21,754 nt of DNA, from NCBI GenBank assembly GCA_029558215.1, contig JAKQFZ010000565.1, positions 1 to 21,754 of the forward strand, written 5' to 3'. Origin of the DNA: Candidatus Omnitrophota bacterium (GTDB lineage Bacteria > Hinthialibacterota > Hinthialibacteria > JAKQFZ01). Below the pieces are notes generated by a model. It saw only the letters and a list, made by a program, of their open reading frames with translations, searched no databases and was not told the DNA's origin. Positions within the stretch are counted from its first letter, which is position 1. The number at the start of each line of letters is the position of its first letter. This document shows, piece by piece, positions 15,401-21,754 of the stretch. A program made the position numbers and the translations under genes.

Positions 15401-15457
15401 CACAAAAACGAATCACCTGTTGCTCGCGGAAATGTACTCACCACAAAACAACAGGCG
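15401..15457 (-). terminator. Candidate intrinsic terminator of the ribosomal (alpha) operon
   Basis: Read on the minus strand, CGCCTGTTG and CAACAGGTG pair over 9 bases with one G-T wobble around a 26-base loop, and are followed by ATTCGTTTTTGTG. It lies 30 bases after the rplQ stop, where an operon terminator is expected. The long loop and the short offset before the T-run make it less than ideal. Confidence 0.5.
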
Positions 15458-15486
15458 ATCATCGAATAGTCAAGACTGAACGAACC

Positions 15487-15837
15487 TCAGACGAGTTCGA
15501 TCAGACACATCGGAGCAGCGTCGGCAGTGCGGCGTCCCAAACGGACGATTCTCGTATATCCACCAGGCCGTTCCTTGTATCGCGGACCGATCTCCTCAAA
15601 AACCTTGTGTGCCACTTCTCGGCTCCGAAGTACACGCATCGCCAGGCGATGGGAATGAACGTCGCCTCGGCGCGCAAGAGTGATGATCTTCTCAACCACA
15701 GGTCTGAGTTCTTTGACCTTGGCTTCGGTAGACCGAATGCGTTCATGCTCAAAAAAGGAAGTGGCCATGTTCCGCAATAAAGCGTGACGATGGGACGTCG
15801 TACGGCCCAGTTTCCTATGTGTCTTCCCGTGTCTCAT
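15487..15837 (-). CDS. rplQ: 50S ribosomal protein L17
   Basis: L17 is a large-subunit protein near the peptide exit tunnel. The 116-residue product begins MRHGKTHRKLGRTTSHRHAL, the diagnostic N-terminus of the family, continues LLRNMATSFFEHERIRSTEA, and contains the central ITLARRGD segment and the RPGGYTRIVRLGRR motif close to the end. The length matches the compact bacterial form (about 115-130). It is the last gene of the alpha operon, 45 bases after rpoA, with GGAGGAAG upstream of the ATG, and is followed by a candidate terminator. Confidence 0.97.
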   Translation of the reverse strand: MRHGKTHRKLGRTTSHRHALLRNMATSFFEHERIRSTEAKVKELRPVVEKIITLARRGDVHSHRLAMRVLRSREVAHKVFEEIGPRYKERPGGYTRIVRLGRRTADAAPMCLIELV

Positions 15838-15882
15838 GCTACTTTCTTCCTCCGTGGGCTGCCGCCGTCTCCGGCGAGAACA

Positions 15883-16899
15883 CTATGACCGTTTCGAACC
15901 TGAGGATGCATGATCGAATCGTTCAAATTGCTCCGGATTGGGGAGTTCCATGCCGAGATGCAATTCCATCTTTTCCAGGATTTCCTTGATCTCCTGCAGC
16001 GATTTCTTCCCGAAGTTCCGGAAACGCAACAGATCGGACTCCGACATCTGCACCAACTGAGCGATCGTCCGAATTCCTGCTGTCTGCAGACAATTGTACG
16101 AACGCACCGACAGTTCGAGTTCCTCGACAGACTTGAACAGATTCGGATTGGCAGCCGGTATCGAAACCTTGATTTCCGGCTCGATCTTCTCCGGTTCCTG
16201 CTCAAAGGTGGTGAACATCGAAAGATGATCACGCAAAACGCGACCCGCATAGTTGAGCGCATCGCGAGGATCAATGGTTCCATTGGTCCAAATTTCCAGA
16301 ATAAGACGGTCGTAGTCGGTAATCTTCTCGACTCGCGCCATCTCCACCAGGAAGTTCACCTTCCTGATTGGGGAGTAGATGCTGTCGACAGGGATCACGC
16401 CAATGGGCATGTCGTCGGTGCGATTGGCTTCCGCAGGAACATAACCCCGACCAAAGTCTATGCTGACCTCCATCTCCAGAGAACCGCCCTCTTCCAAGTG
16501 GGCAATGTGGTGCTGAGGATTGAGGATTTCCACTTTGGGATTGGGCTGAATGTCTGCCAAGGTAATTTCCTTGGGTCCTTCAGCCTTGAGATAGAGCTTT
16601 GTGGGCTCAGATCCATGCAGACTCACGACCATCCCTTTGAGATTCATAATGACGTCGGTGACGTCTTCGTAGACGCCGGGAATGGAGTAGACCTCCTGGA
16701 GCACACCATCAATCCTCACTGAGGTGATCGCCGCTCCCTGAATAGAGGACAACAACACTCTCCGCAAAGCGTTTCCCAAAGTTCGGCCATAGCCCCGCTC
16801 CAACGGCTCGATGACAAACTTGCCGTATTCCGACGTCAAAGTGTCTTCGTCGCACATGACGCACCGGGGCATCACTACAGGTCTGTAGTTCTTAACCAA
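15883..16899 (-). CDS. rpoA: DNA-directed RNA polymerase subunit alpha
   Basis: The alpha subunit dimerises to start RNA polymerase assembly and contacts activators and UP elements through its C-terminal domain. The 338-residue product contains the N-terminal signature YGKFVIEPLERGYGRTLGNA and LRRVLLSS, the middle domain with VEILNPQHHIAHLEEGG and DFGRGYVPAE, and the C-terminal helix-hairpin-helix region (SVEELELSVRSYNCL, then FRNFGKKSLQEIKEIL). The frame is open further upstream into rpsD (to 16980). The start chosen is TTG 16897-16899, because a perfect AGGAGG lies 9 bases before it and the resulting length and N-terminus fit the family. ATG 16872 (MPRCVM) would also give a functional-looking protein but lacks such an RBS. 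It sits 58 bases after rpsD and 45 before rplQ. Confidence 0.96.
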   Translation of the reverse strand: MVKNYRPVVMPRCVMCDEDTLTSEYGKFVIEPLERGYGRTLGNALRRVLLSSIQGAAITSVRIDGVLQEVYSIPGVYEDVTDVIMNLKGMVVSLHGSEPTKLYLKAEGPKEITLADIQPNPKVEILNPQHHIAHLEEGGSLEMEVSIDFGRGYVPAEANRTDDMPIGVIPVDSIYSPIRKVNFLVEMARVEKITDYDRLILEIWTNGTIDPRDALNYAGRVLRDHLSMFTTFEQEPEKIEPEIKVSIPAANPNLFKSVEELELSVRSYNCLQTAGIRTIAQLVQMSESDLLRFRNFGKKSLQEIKEILEKMELHLGMELPNPEQFERFDHASSGSKRS

Positions 16900-16908
16900 G
16901 CCAACTAG

Positions 16909-16914
16909 CCTCCT
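16909..16914 (-). promoter_or_regulatory. Perfect Shine-Dalgarno that decides the rpoA TTG start
   Basis: AGGAGG on the minus strand, 9 bases upstream of TTG 16899. Confidence 0.65.
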
Positions 16915-16957
16915 GTTCTTCAACTCCCCTCTGAACTTAGGACAGTACAAAGGGCAA

Positions 16958-17596
16958 TTACCGCGTATACAACTCGACAATCAACTGCTCTTCGACAGGA
17001 AGAGACAGTTCCGATCTGTCCGGCAGTCGGAGCAACTTGCCCGACATGTCCGCACTGTTTCGGTCAATCCAAGGAGGAATTCCCATGGAGTTGGCCGTCT
17101 CCAAAGAACTCTTGATCGCCAAAAGTTCGGTGGCGTCGCGCCGTACACGCACTTCTTGACCGGGCTTCACACGGACTGAGGGAACATCAACCTTGCGTCC
17201 ACCAAGTTCGATCAAGCCGTGTCTGACCATCTGACGCGCTGAGGCCCGGGAAGAAGCAAAGCCAATCCGATAGACCACATTGTCCAGACGTTGTTCGAGC
17301 AACTGAAGGAAGTTCTCACCTGTAACTCCCTTCATCTGCACCGCCCTTTTCAGGAGCGTCCGGAACGCACGTTCTCCCATGCCGTAGATACGGCGCGCCT
17401 TCTGCTTCTCATGAAGCTGCAAACCATAATCCTTGAGTCGTCCGAGCGTCCGTCCCCGTCGTGGACCGTGCTGCCCAGGGGGATATTCCCGACGCTCCAA
17501 CGCACACTTGGCGCTGTAACACCGCGAGCCCTTCAGCATCAGCTTCGTCTGATGGCGGCGGCACAGTCGGCAACGTGCTCCCAAATACCTTCCCAC
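16958..17596 (-). CDS. rpsD: 30S ribosomal protein S4 (zinc-binding type)
   Basis: S4 is a primary 16S rRNA binder and, in many bacteria, a translational regulator of the alpha operon. The 212-residue product starts GRYLGARCRLCRRH and has Cys pairs in CRLC and CYSAKC, giving C-x2-C and C-x4-C groups that match the zinc-binding (C+) form. EYPPGQHGPRRG and the S4 RNA-binding domain (LEQRLDNVVYRIGFASSRAS, then ARQMVRHGLIELGG) follow. The open frame extends into rpsK, but GTG 17594-17596 has GGAGG 7 bases upstream and gives the normal family N-terminus, so it is the start. The gene lies 22 bases after rpsK and 58 before rpoA, the standard alpha-operon order. Confidence 0.96.
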   Translation of the reverse strand: MGRYLGARCRLCRRHQTKLMLKGSRCYSAKCALERREYPPGQHGPRRGRTLGRLKDYGLQLHEKQKARRIYGMGERAFRTLLKRAVQMKGVTGENFLQLLEQRLDNVVYRIGFASSRASARQMVRHGLIELGGRKVDVPSVRVKPGQEVRVRRDATELLAIKSSLETANSMGIPPWIDRNSADMSGKLLRLPDRSELSLPVEEQLIVELYTR

Positions 17597-17618
17597 AGTA
17601 ATACCTCCGTTGTTGTCC

Positions 17619-18017
17619 CTACACGCGGCGTCTCTGAGGGGGACGACAGCCATTGTGCGGAATCGGCGTCACATCTTTGATGACCGTGATGGACAAACCA
17701 ATCCCCTGCAGTGACCGAATTGCTGCCTCTCTCCCTGACCCAGGCCCGTTAACGTATACTTCCACTTGCCTCAGCCCATGTTCCATGGCTTTCTTGGCTG
17801 TTTCTTCCGCAGTCATCTGCGCGGCAAAAGGGGTGCCTTTCCTGGAGCCCTTGAAGCCCATCGCTCCAGCGCTGGACCAGGAAATCACGTTGCCTTGCAT
17901 ATCCGTAATGGTGACAATGGTGTTGTTGAAAGTCGCCTGGATGTGCGCCACCCCTCTGGGTACATCCTTCTTAACCTTCTTCTTACCTTTACCCGCCGAA
18001 CGGGCTGCTTGTGCCAT
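17619..18017 (-). CDS. rpsK: 30S ribosomal protein S11
   Basis: S11 lines the platform of the small subunit near the mRNA exit path. The 132-residue product has a basic N-terminal extension (GKGKKKVKKD) and the family core AHIQATFNNTIVTITDMQGN, WSSAGAMGFKGSRKGTPFAA and VNGPGSGREAAIRSLQ. It ends in the conserved TPIPHNGCRPPQRRRV. The length is normal. The ATG is at 18015-18017. The gene follows rpsM after 95 bases, the longest gap between rpmJ and rplQ. Confidence 0.98.
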   Translation of the reverse strand: MAQAARSAGKGKKKVKKDVPRGVAHIQATFNNTIVTITDMQGNVISWSSAGAMGFKGSRKGTPFAAQMTAEETAKKAMEHGLRQVEVYVNGPGSGREAAIRSLQGIGLSITVIKDVTPIPHNGCRPPQRRRV

Positions 18018-18112
18018 CGCTTCGCTTTCCCTTTCTGTTCCGTCCCCTGTCGCTGTTCAGCCTGTCAGAAACCAAGCAAAGGTTGAACCACTGCTGAGAC
18101 GTTTGTCTTGCT

Positions 18113-18484
18113 CTAAGCCTTCTTCTTCGCACCCACTGTGCGCCGCGGTCCTTTCCGCGTCCGCGAGTTGGAACGGGTTCTCTGTCCTCGCACTGGGAGA
18201 CCCCTTCGGTGTCTCAAACCTCGGTAGCAGCCAATGTCCATCAAGCGCTTGATATTGGCATTGATCTCACGACGCAGATCACCTTCCACAATGTAGTTCT
18301 GCTGAATCACTGTGGATATCTTTCCGATCTCCTCCTCGGTCAAATCTCTGACTCGAGTGTCCGGATTAACTCCCGCCGTCTCAAGAATCTGTATGGCCAT
18401 CGCGGGACCAATGCCATAGACGTACGTCAGACCAATCTCCACTCGCTTGTCGCGGGGCAGGTCAACTCCAATAATACGCGCCAC
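18113..18484 (-). CDS. rpsM: 30S ribosomal protein S13
   Basis: S13 sits in the small-subunit head and contacts the P-site tRNA and the L5 bridge. The 123-residue product begins ARIIGVDLPRDKRVEIGLTY, then GIGPAMAIQIL, VRDLTEEEI and GCYRGLRHRRGLPVRGQRT, ending in the basic tail RKGPRRTVGAKKKA. The start is GTG 18482-18484 with GGAGGTG about 7 bases upstream. It lies 36 bases after rpmJ in the usual alpha-operon order. Confidence 0.98.
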   Translation of the reverse strand: MARIIGVDLPRDKRVEIGLTYVYGIGPAMAIQILETAGVNPDTRVRDLTEEEIGKISTVIQQNYIVEGDLRREINANIKRLMDIGCYRGLRHRRGLPVRGQRTRSNSRTRKGPRRTVGAKKKA

Positions 18485-18520
18485 TATCCGTCACCTCCCT
18501 AGACCAGTGCTCTGAACCCT

Positions 18521-18634
18521 TTATCCTTGACGCTGCTTGTGCTTCTTGATCTTGCAGATCACGCGGACAACGCCTCGCCTGCGGATAATCTTGCATTTCT
18601 CACACATTGCCTTCACGGAACTACGAACTTTCAT
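18521..18634 (-). CDS. rpmJ: 50S ribosomal protein L36
   Basis: This is a short gene of 37 codons plus TAA. It reads MKVRSSVKAMCEKCKIIRRR then GVVRVICKIKKHKQRQG. Cysteines in MCEKC and VIC plus a downstream His (KKHKQ) give the C-x2-C-x12-C-x4-H zinc ribbon of canonical (C+) L36. The ATG is at 18632-18634 with GGAG 9 bases upstream. Its position between infA and rpmM-type gene rpsM is the standard one. Confidence 0.97.
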   Translation of the reverse strand: MKVRSSVKAMCEKCKIIRRRGVVRVICKIKKHKQRQG

Positions 18635-18669
18635 TTCTCAACACTCCGCTTCCTACTGCGCACTCAGTT

Positions 18670-18706
18670 GAGACTCCTGTGCCGCCATAGCAGGCACAAT
18701 AGTCTC
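18670..18706. promoter_or_regulatory. Two-tier hairpin between infA and rpmJ
   Basis: GAGACT (18670-18675) pairs with AGTCTC (18701-18706); after a symmetric 3x3 internal loop, GTGCC (18679-18683) pairs with GGCAC (18693-18697) around a 9-base loop. It lies in the 82-base gap between infA and rpmJ. No T-run follows on the minus strand, so a processing or regulatory RNA structure is more likely than a terminator. Confidence 0.4.
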
Positions 18707-18716
18707 CACTGCCAGT

Positions 18717-18941
18717 CTACTTTTTGATCTGGCGGTACGTAATTCGACCGCGCGTCAGGTCATAAGGAGACAGTTCTATCGTCACGCTGTCGCCGGGCAG
18801 AATCCGAATGTAGTGCATCCGCATTTTCCCGGAGATGTGAGCCAACACCTGGTGCCCGTTTTCCAGCTCAACCCGAAACATGGCGTTGGGCAGTGGCTCC
18901 ACTACCGTTCCTTTGACCTCTATAACATTCTCTTTCGGCAT
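18717..18941 (-). CDS. infA: Translation initiation factor IF-1
   Basis: IF-1 occupies the ribosomal A site during initiation and assists IF-2 and IF-3. The 74-residue product is a single OB fold: MPKENVIEVKGTVVEPLPNA, FRVELENGHQVLAHISGKMR, MHYIRILPGDSVTIELSPYD, then LTRGRITYR, which is nearly the consensus sequence of the family. ATG 18939-18941 has AAAGGA about 5 bases upstream. It lies between map and rpmJ, as in many spc operons. Confidence 0.98.
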   Translation of the reverse strand: MPKENVIEVKGTVVEPLPNAMFRVELENGHQVLAHISGKMRMHYIRILPGDSVTIELSPYDLTRGRITYRQIKK

Positions 18942-18983
18942 ACGTTCCTTTGAAACCAGACTCCGAACAAGTCCGTGCTTCGC

Positions 18984-19748
18984 CTAAACCAGCTCGCCTC
19001 CGGCAAGCATCGTAAGAATCTCCGGCCCGTTCTCCGTAACCGCCACGGTATTCTCGTAGTGGGCGGACAGAGACCGATCTCGGGTCACCACTGTCCAGTG
19101 GTCATCCATGACCTGAACTTCGAACCCACCGATATTCAGCATTGGCTCGATCGCCAAGGTCATTCCAACCCGCAACCTGGCACCGCTCTTCGGTTCACCA
19201 AAGTTGGGTACCTGAGGCTCTTCGTGCATCTGCATGCCGATACCATGTCCTACGAAGTCACGCACAACCGAGTAACCCATGGACTCCGCGCTGCCCTGCA
19301 CCGCAGCAGAAATGTCGCCCACTCTGTTGTGCGCCCACGCAGCATTGAACCCGGCGAAAAAAGCCTTCCGGGAAGCCTCAAGCAACCGCTGCGCTTGGAC
19401 ACTCACCTGACCCACGGGGACAGTTCGAGCGATATCAGCGAAGTATCCCTCAAAACTAAGCCCCAAGTCAATGCTGAGTATATCTCCTTCTCTCAAGACC
19501 CGATCATTCGGGATCCCGTGTACCACAACCTCGTTCACTGAGGCGCATATCGTCGCGGGATAGCCTCGGTATCCCTTGAACGCCGGCTTGGCGTTGCGCC
19601 TGCGAATCAAAACCTCCGCCAACTGGTCCAGTTCACTTGTTGCGATCCCTGGCCGAACGGTATCCAAGAGTCTCGCCATGATCTCCGTCACCATCCTGTT
19701 GCCTTCCCGCATTTTCTGGAGCTCTTCGGGAGTCTTCAACGTGATCAT
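18984..19748 (-). CDS. map: Methionine aminopeptidase, type I
   Basis: The enzyme removes the initiator Met from new proteins and uses two metal ions. All five expected metal ligands are present in the 254-residue product: Asp94 (SIDLG), Asp105 (FADIART), His168 (VGHGIG), Glu201 (AIEPM) and Glu232 (HYENTVAV). His77 (VVVHGIP) is the substrate-contacting histidine. No N-terminal zinc-finger extension is present, so this is the short type Ia form. It lies 36 bases after secY and 42 before infA. The gene adk, which often sits between secY and map, is absent. Confidence 0.97.
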   Translation of the reverse strand: MITLKTPEELQKMREGNRMVTEIMARLLDTVRPGIATSELDQLAEVLIRRRNAKPAFKGYRGYPATICASVNEVVVHGIPNDRVLREGDILSIDLGLSFEGYFADIARTVPVGQVSVQAQRLLEASRKAFFAGFNAAWAHNRVGDISAAVQGSAESMGYSVVRDFVGHGIGMQMHEEPQVPNFGEPKSGARLRVGMTLAIEPMLNIGGFEVQVMDDHWTVVTRDRSLSAHYENTVAVTENGPEILTMLAGGELV

Positions 19749-19784
19749 GGTTCGTTCGGTCTCCAGTTGTATACCTGCCTCCGA

Positions 19785-21149
19785 TCACCCCGATCGTGCC
19801 TTCATCCGGCCTTTCTTGCGAAAACCATCGTAGTTCCTGAGAAGCAAATGGTTTTCAATCGCCTTAATCGTGTCCAAGGCAACGCCCACAACGATGATCA
19901 TGGATGTTCCACCCAGAAAACCGCTGATCGCGTAGGGGATCTTCATGTAATTCATGACCAGTTCAGGCATCACGGCAATGACCGCCAGGAATATCGCTCC
20001 GAAAAGCGTAACTCGAGTGGTAATCTGGTCAATATACTCTTCCGTCTTTCTGCCATGGCTGAACCCAGGAACCGTTGAACCGTACTTCTGAAGATTCTCG
20101 GCAACGTCCTTGGGATTGAACACAATAGCCGTATAGAAATAGCAGAAGAAGATGATGCCGAGAATATAGAATATCTCGTAGAGCCAATGTCCTGGCGAAA
20201 GCATCCGACTCATGCTGTCCAGAAACTCTGAATTGGCAAACTGCGCAATCGTTGCCGGAAATTGGAGCAGCGACGAGGCAAAGATGACAGGAATAACACC
20301 GGCGATGTTGATTCGAATGGGCAGATAGGACATCTGTCCCCCGTAGGTACGTCTGCCCACAACCTGTCGCCCACGCTTGATCGGGATTCGCCGTTGTGCT
20401 TGGGTCAACACCACAATCGAAGCCACCACTGCCACCATGAGCACGGCGATGATAAAGGTCGTCGTCCAAGTCACATCTCGGAATATGGACCCACCGACCT
20501 CACCCTCTCCCAGCATCAGCCGAGTGATAAGAATGCCGACTGCGTCTGGGAGCCTGGCCACAATGTTGGCAAAGATAATCAGCGAGATACCATTTCCGAT
20601 ACCCCGTTCCGTCACTCGCTCGCCAAGCCACATGACGACCAATGTTCCGGTTGTCATGCTGAACGCAGCCAAGGGTCGAAACAGCACCGGATTCTCAACC
20701 AGCCGCACCCCCATGGCCGCGCCTTGGTTCACAATCCAGTATGTTAACATGAAGGATTGCAGGAAGGTGATGACCACCGTCAGGTAGCGGGTGTATTGGT
20801 TGATCTTCTTACGCCCTTCCTCACCCTTCTTCTGAAGCTCCTCAAGAAAAGGAATCACGACGGTGAGAAGCTGAAGAATGATCGAGGCGCTGATGTAGGG
20901 CATGATGCCCATCGCAAAGATACTGAACTTGTTGAAGGCTCCCCCGGAAAACATGTCCAGAAGCCCCAGGAGCGTCCCCTGTCCAGCAAGACCTCCGGGC
21001 CGTGACATCAGTTTTTCCAGCTCAAAGCGGTTCACCAGGGGCACGGAAATGTGATAGCCCAGTTGGAGAATCACAATGATCCCCAGCGTAAAGAGAACCC
21101 GCTTTCTCAGATCGGGAATCTTGAACATATTTCGGAAAGCTTCAAACAT
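19785..21149 (-). CDS. secY: Sec translocon subunit SecY
   Basis: SecY forms the protein-conducting channel of the inner membrane with SecE and SecG, receiving substrates from SecA or the ribosome. With ATG 21147-21149 the product has 454 residues and shows about ten hydrophobic segments. It has the typical N-terminus MFEAFRNMFKIPDLRKRVLF, the plug-region stretch LLGLLDMFSGGAFNKFSIFA, the SecY signatures GMPYIS-like (MGIMPYISASIILQLL) and GERVTERGIGNGISLIIFAN, and RQVVGRRTYGGQMSYLP. The C-terminal tail is short and basic. The open frame runs on into rplO, but GGAG lies 8 bases before the ATG and the longer N-terminus is only a basic shadow. It is followed directly by map. Confidence 0.97.
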   Translation of the reverse strand: MFEAFRNMFKIPDLRKRVLFTLGIIVILQLGYHISVPLVNRFELEKLMSRPGGLAGQGTLLGLLDMFSGGAFNKFSIFAMGIMPYISASIILQLLTVVIPFLEELQKKGEEGRKKINQYTRYLTVVITFLQSFMLTYWIVNQGAAMGVRLVENPVLFRPLAAFSMTTGTLVVMWLGERVTERGIGNGISLIIFANIVARLPDAVGILITRLMLGEGEVGGSIFRDVTWTTTFIIAVLMVAVVASIVVLTQAQRRIPIKRGRQVVGRRTYGGQMSYLPIRINIAGVIPVIFASSLLQFPATIAQFANSEFLDSMSRMLSPGHWLYEIFYILGIIFFCYFYTAIVFNPKDVAENLQKYGSTVPGFSHGRKTEEYIDQITTRVTLFGAIFLAVIAVMPELVMNYMKIPYAISGFLGGTSMIIVVGVALDTIKAIENHLLLRNYDGFRKKGRMKARSG

Positions 21150-21162
21150 CAATGCTTCTCCG

Positions 21163-21609
21163 CTATGTGATCGTTTCGGCCTTGCCGCCCGCCTTCTCGA
21201 TCTTTTCCTTTGCCGTCTGACTAAAGGCGTTGGCACGAATGACAACGGCTTTGTCAATCTCTCCGGTCGCCAAAACCTTGACCGGTGCGTCGGCTCCATG
21301 GAGTAATCCCAGTTGCTTCATGCCCGCAGGATCGATCTCGGTGCCAGCATCCACTTTTCTGGCGATCTCTCCCACGTTCACAACCTGGTAGGTGGTTCCA
21401 AAGGGATTGTAAAAACCTCTCTTGGGAACACGCCTCTGAAGGGGCATCTGACCGCCTTCAGACCAGATTGAAGGGCTTCCGCCACTACGTGCCTTCTGGC
21501 CCTTGTGACCCTTGCCACTGGTTTTTCCATGACCGGACCCCGGTCCTCGACCGATGCGCTTGCGCTTCTTTCGCGACCCAGGCCACGGACTCAAATCCCC
21601 TATTCTCAT
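21163..21609 (-). CDS. rplO: 50S ribosomal protein L15
   Basis: L15 is a late-assembly large-subunit protein. The 148-residue product has the Gly/Lys-rich N-terminal tail (SRKKRKRIGRGPGSGHGKTS, then GKGHKGQKARSGG) and the GGQMPLQRRVPKRGF motif. Its C-terminal globular domain contains VLATGEIDKAVVIRANAFSQ and ends AKEKIEKAGGKAE. The ATG at 21607-21609 has GGAG upstream. The stop is 13 bases before the secY ATG, consistent with coupled translation. Confidence 0.97.
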   Translation of the reverse strand: MRIGDLSPWPGSRKKRKRIGRGPGSGHGKTSGKGHKGQKARSGGSPSIWSEGGQMPLQRRVPKRGFYNPFGTTYQVVNVGEIARKVDAGTEIDPAGMKQLGLLHGADAPVKVLATGEIDKAVVIRANAFSQTAKEKIEKAGGKAETIT

Positions 21610-21648
21610 TTTCAGGTCTCCGTAATCAGAAGTCTGTTGACCTTCACA

Positions 21649-21674
21649 AGACTGGTCTTTTCAGACGCCAGTCT
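21649..21674. promoter_or_regulatory. Hairpin between rpmD and rplO
   Basis: AGACTGG (21649-21655) and CCAGTCT (21668-21674) form a perfect 7-bp stem with a 12-base loop in the 73-base rpmD-rplO gap. There is no T-run after it on the minus strand, so it is unlikely to be a terminator. Confidence 0.35.
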
Positions 21675-21682
21675 CCCTTGTC

Positions 21683-21754
21683 TTACTCGCCTTCGGGCGC
21701 AGGCGAAACCTCAAGCACGTATTCAACCTGCTTGATCATCCCGCGCACACAGGC
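21683..21754 (-). CDS. rpmD: 50S ribosomal protein L30, C-terminal end (gene continues beyond the window)
   Basis: The last 23 residues and the TAA stop (21683-21685) are visible; the 5' part lies beyond base 21754. The sequence CVRGMIKQVEYVLEVSPAPE has the L30 C-terminal pattern (VRGM then a Val/Leu-rich strand). Its place immediately upstream of rplO is the normal spc-operon position for rpmD, which supports the call as much as the sequence does. Confidence 0.85.
   Translation of the reverse strand, partial: ACVRGMIKQVEYVLEVSPAPEGE

Noticed and set aside
15339..15416. N-terminal extension of the TIGR04138-like protein from GTG 15416
   Set aside because: The GTG falls inside the candidate terminator hairpin and lacks a Shine-Dalgarno site, whereas TTG 15338 has AAAGGAG at ideal spacing.
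21150..21299. 50-residue basic N-terminal extension of SecY
   Set aside because: It overlaps rplO in another frame; ATG 21149 has a good RBS and gives the standard SecY N-terminus.
1..21754. CRISPR arrays, insertion sequences, prophage or integration sites
   Set aside because: No regularly spaced direct repeats, transposase or integrase coding sequence or flanking target duplications were seen by eye.

Overview
The window comes from a diderm (Gram-negative) bacterium of moderate GC. It encodes an LPS-assembly outer-membrane protein (LptD), secreted proteins with N-terminal signal peptides, and a Tat-signal oxidoreductase. A Thr/Pro-rich protein tail with a dockerin-like EF-hand loop, Gfo/Idh/MocA, sialidase-fold and LarA-type (DUF2088) genes, and a Minf_1886/TIGR04138-type protein together suggest a bacterium of, or near, the PVC superphylum or a poorly cultured relative such as Hydrogenedentota or Sumerlaeota. 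This is inferred from gene content and was not tested by phylogeny.

Layout. (1) 1-573 (+) is the 3' end of a secreted Gly-rich protein. (2) 731-4714 (-) holds lptD and purF, each with a recognisable promoter. (3) 4910-8353 (+) carries a secreted sialidase-fold protein, a Tat-exported Gfo/Idh/MocA oxidoreductase and a stand-alone AAA/ABC-type ATPase. (4) 8364-10646 (-) carries a LarA-like nickel racemase/epimerase and a small GH20-like TIM-barrel protein. (5) 10818-14803 (+) is a tight pair: a large secreted repeat (beta-propeller-like) protein and a B12-binding radical SAM protein. (6) 14934-21754 (-) is the distal part of the spc/alpha ribosomal superoperon: rpmD (partial), rplO, secY, map, infA, rpmJ (37 aa), rpsM, rpsK, rpsD, rpoA, rplQ. 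It is followed by a candidate terminator and a TIGR04138-like gene.

Genes working together. Region 6 is conserved information-processing machinery (ribosome, RNA polymerase alpha, Sec translocon, N-terminal Met removal). Regions 3-5 look like accessory carbohydrate/hydroxy-acid functions: a secreted glycan-binding or glycan-cleaving protein, an NAD(P)-type sugar oxidoreductase, a hydroxy-acid racemase/epimerase and an intracellular glycosidase-like protein. No complete pathway can be read from the window. I found no CRISPR array, insertion sequence, tRNA, rRNA or recognisable defence system. No gap between genes exceeds 300 bases. Several starts differ from the longest open frame: rpoA and the TIGR04138-like gene appear to start at TTG, rpsD and rpsM at GTG, each behind a clear Shine-Dalgarno sequence.
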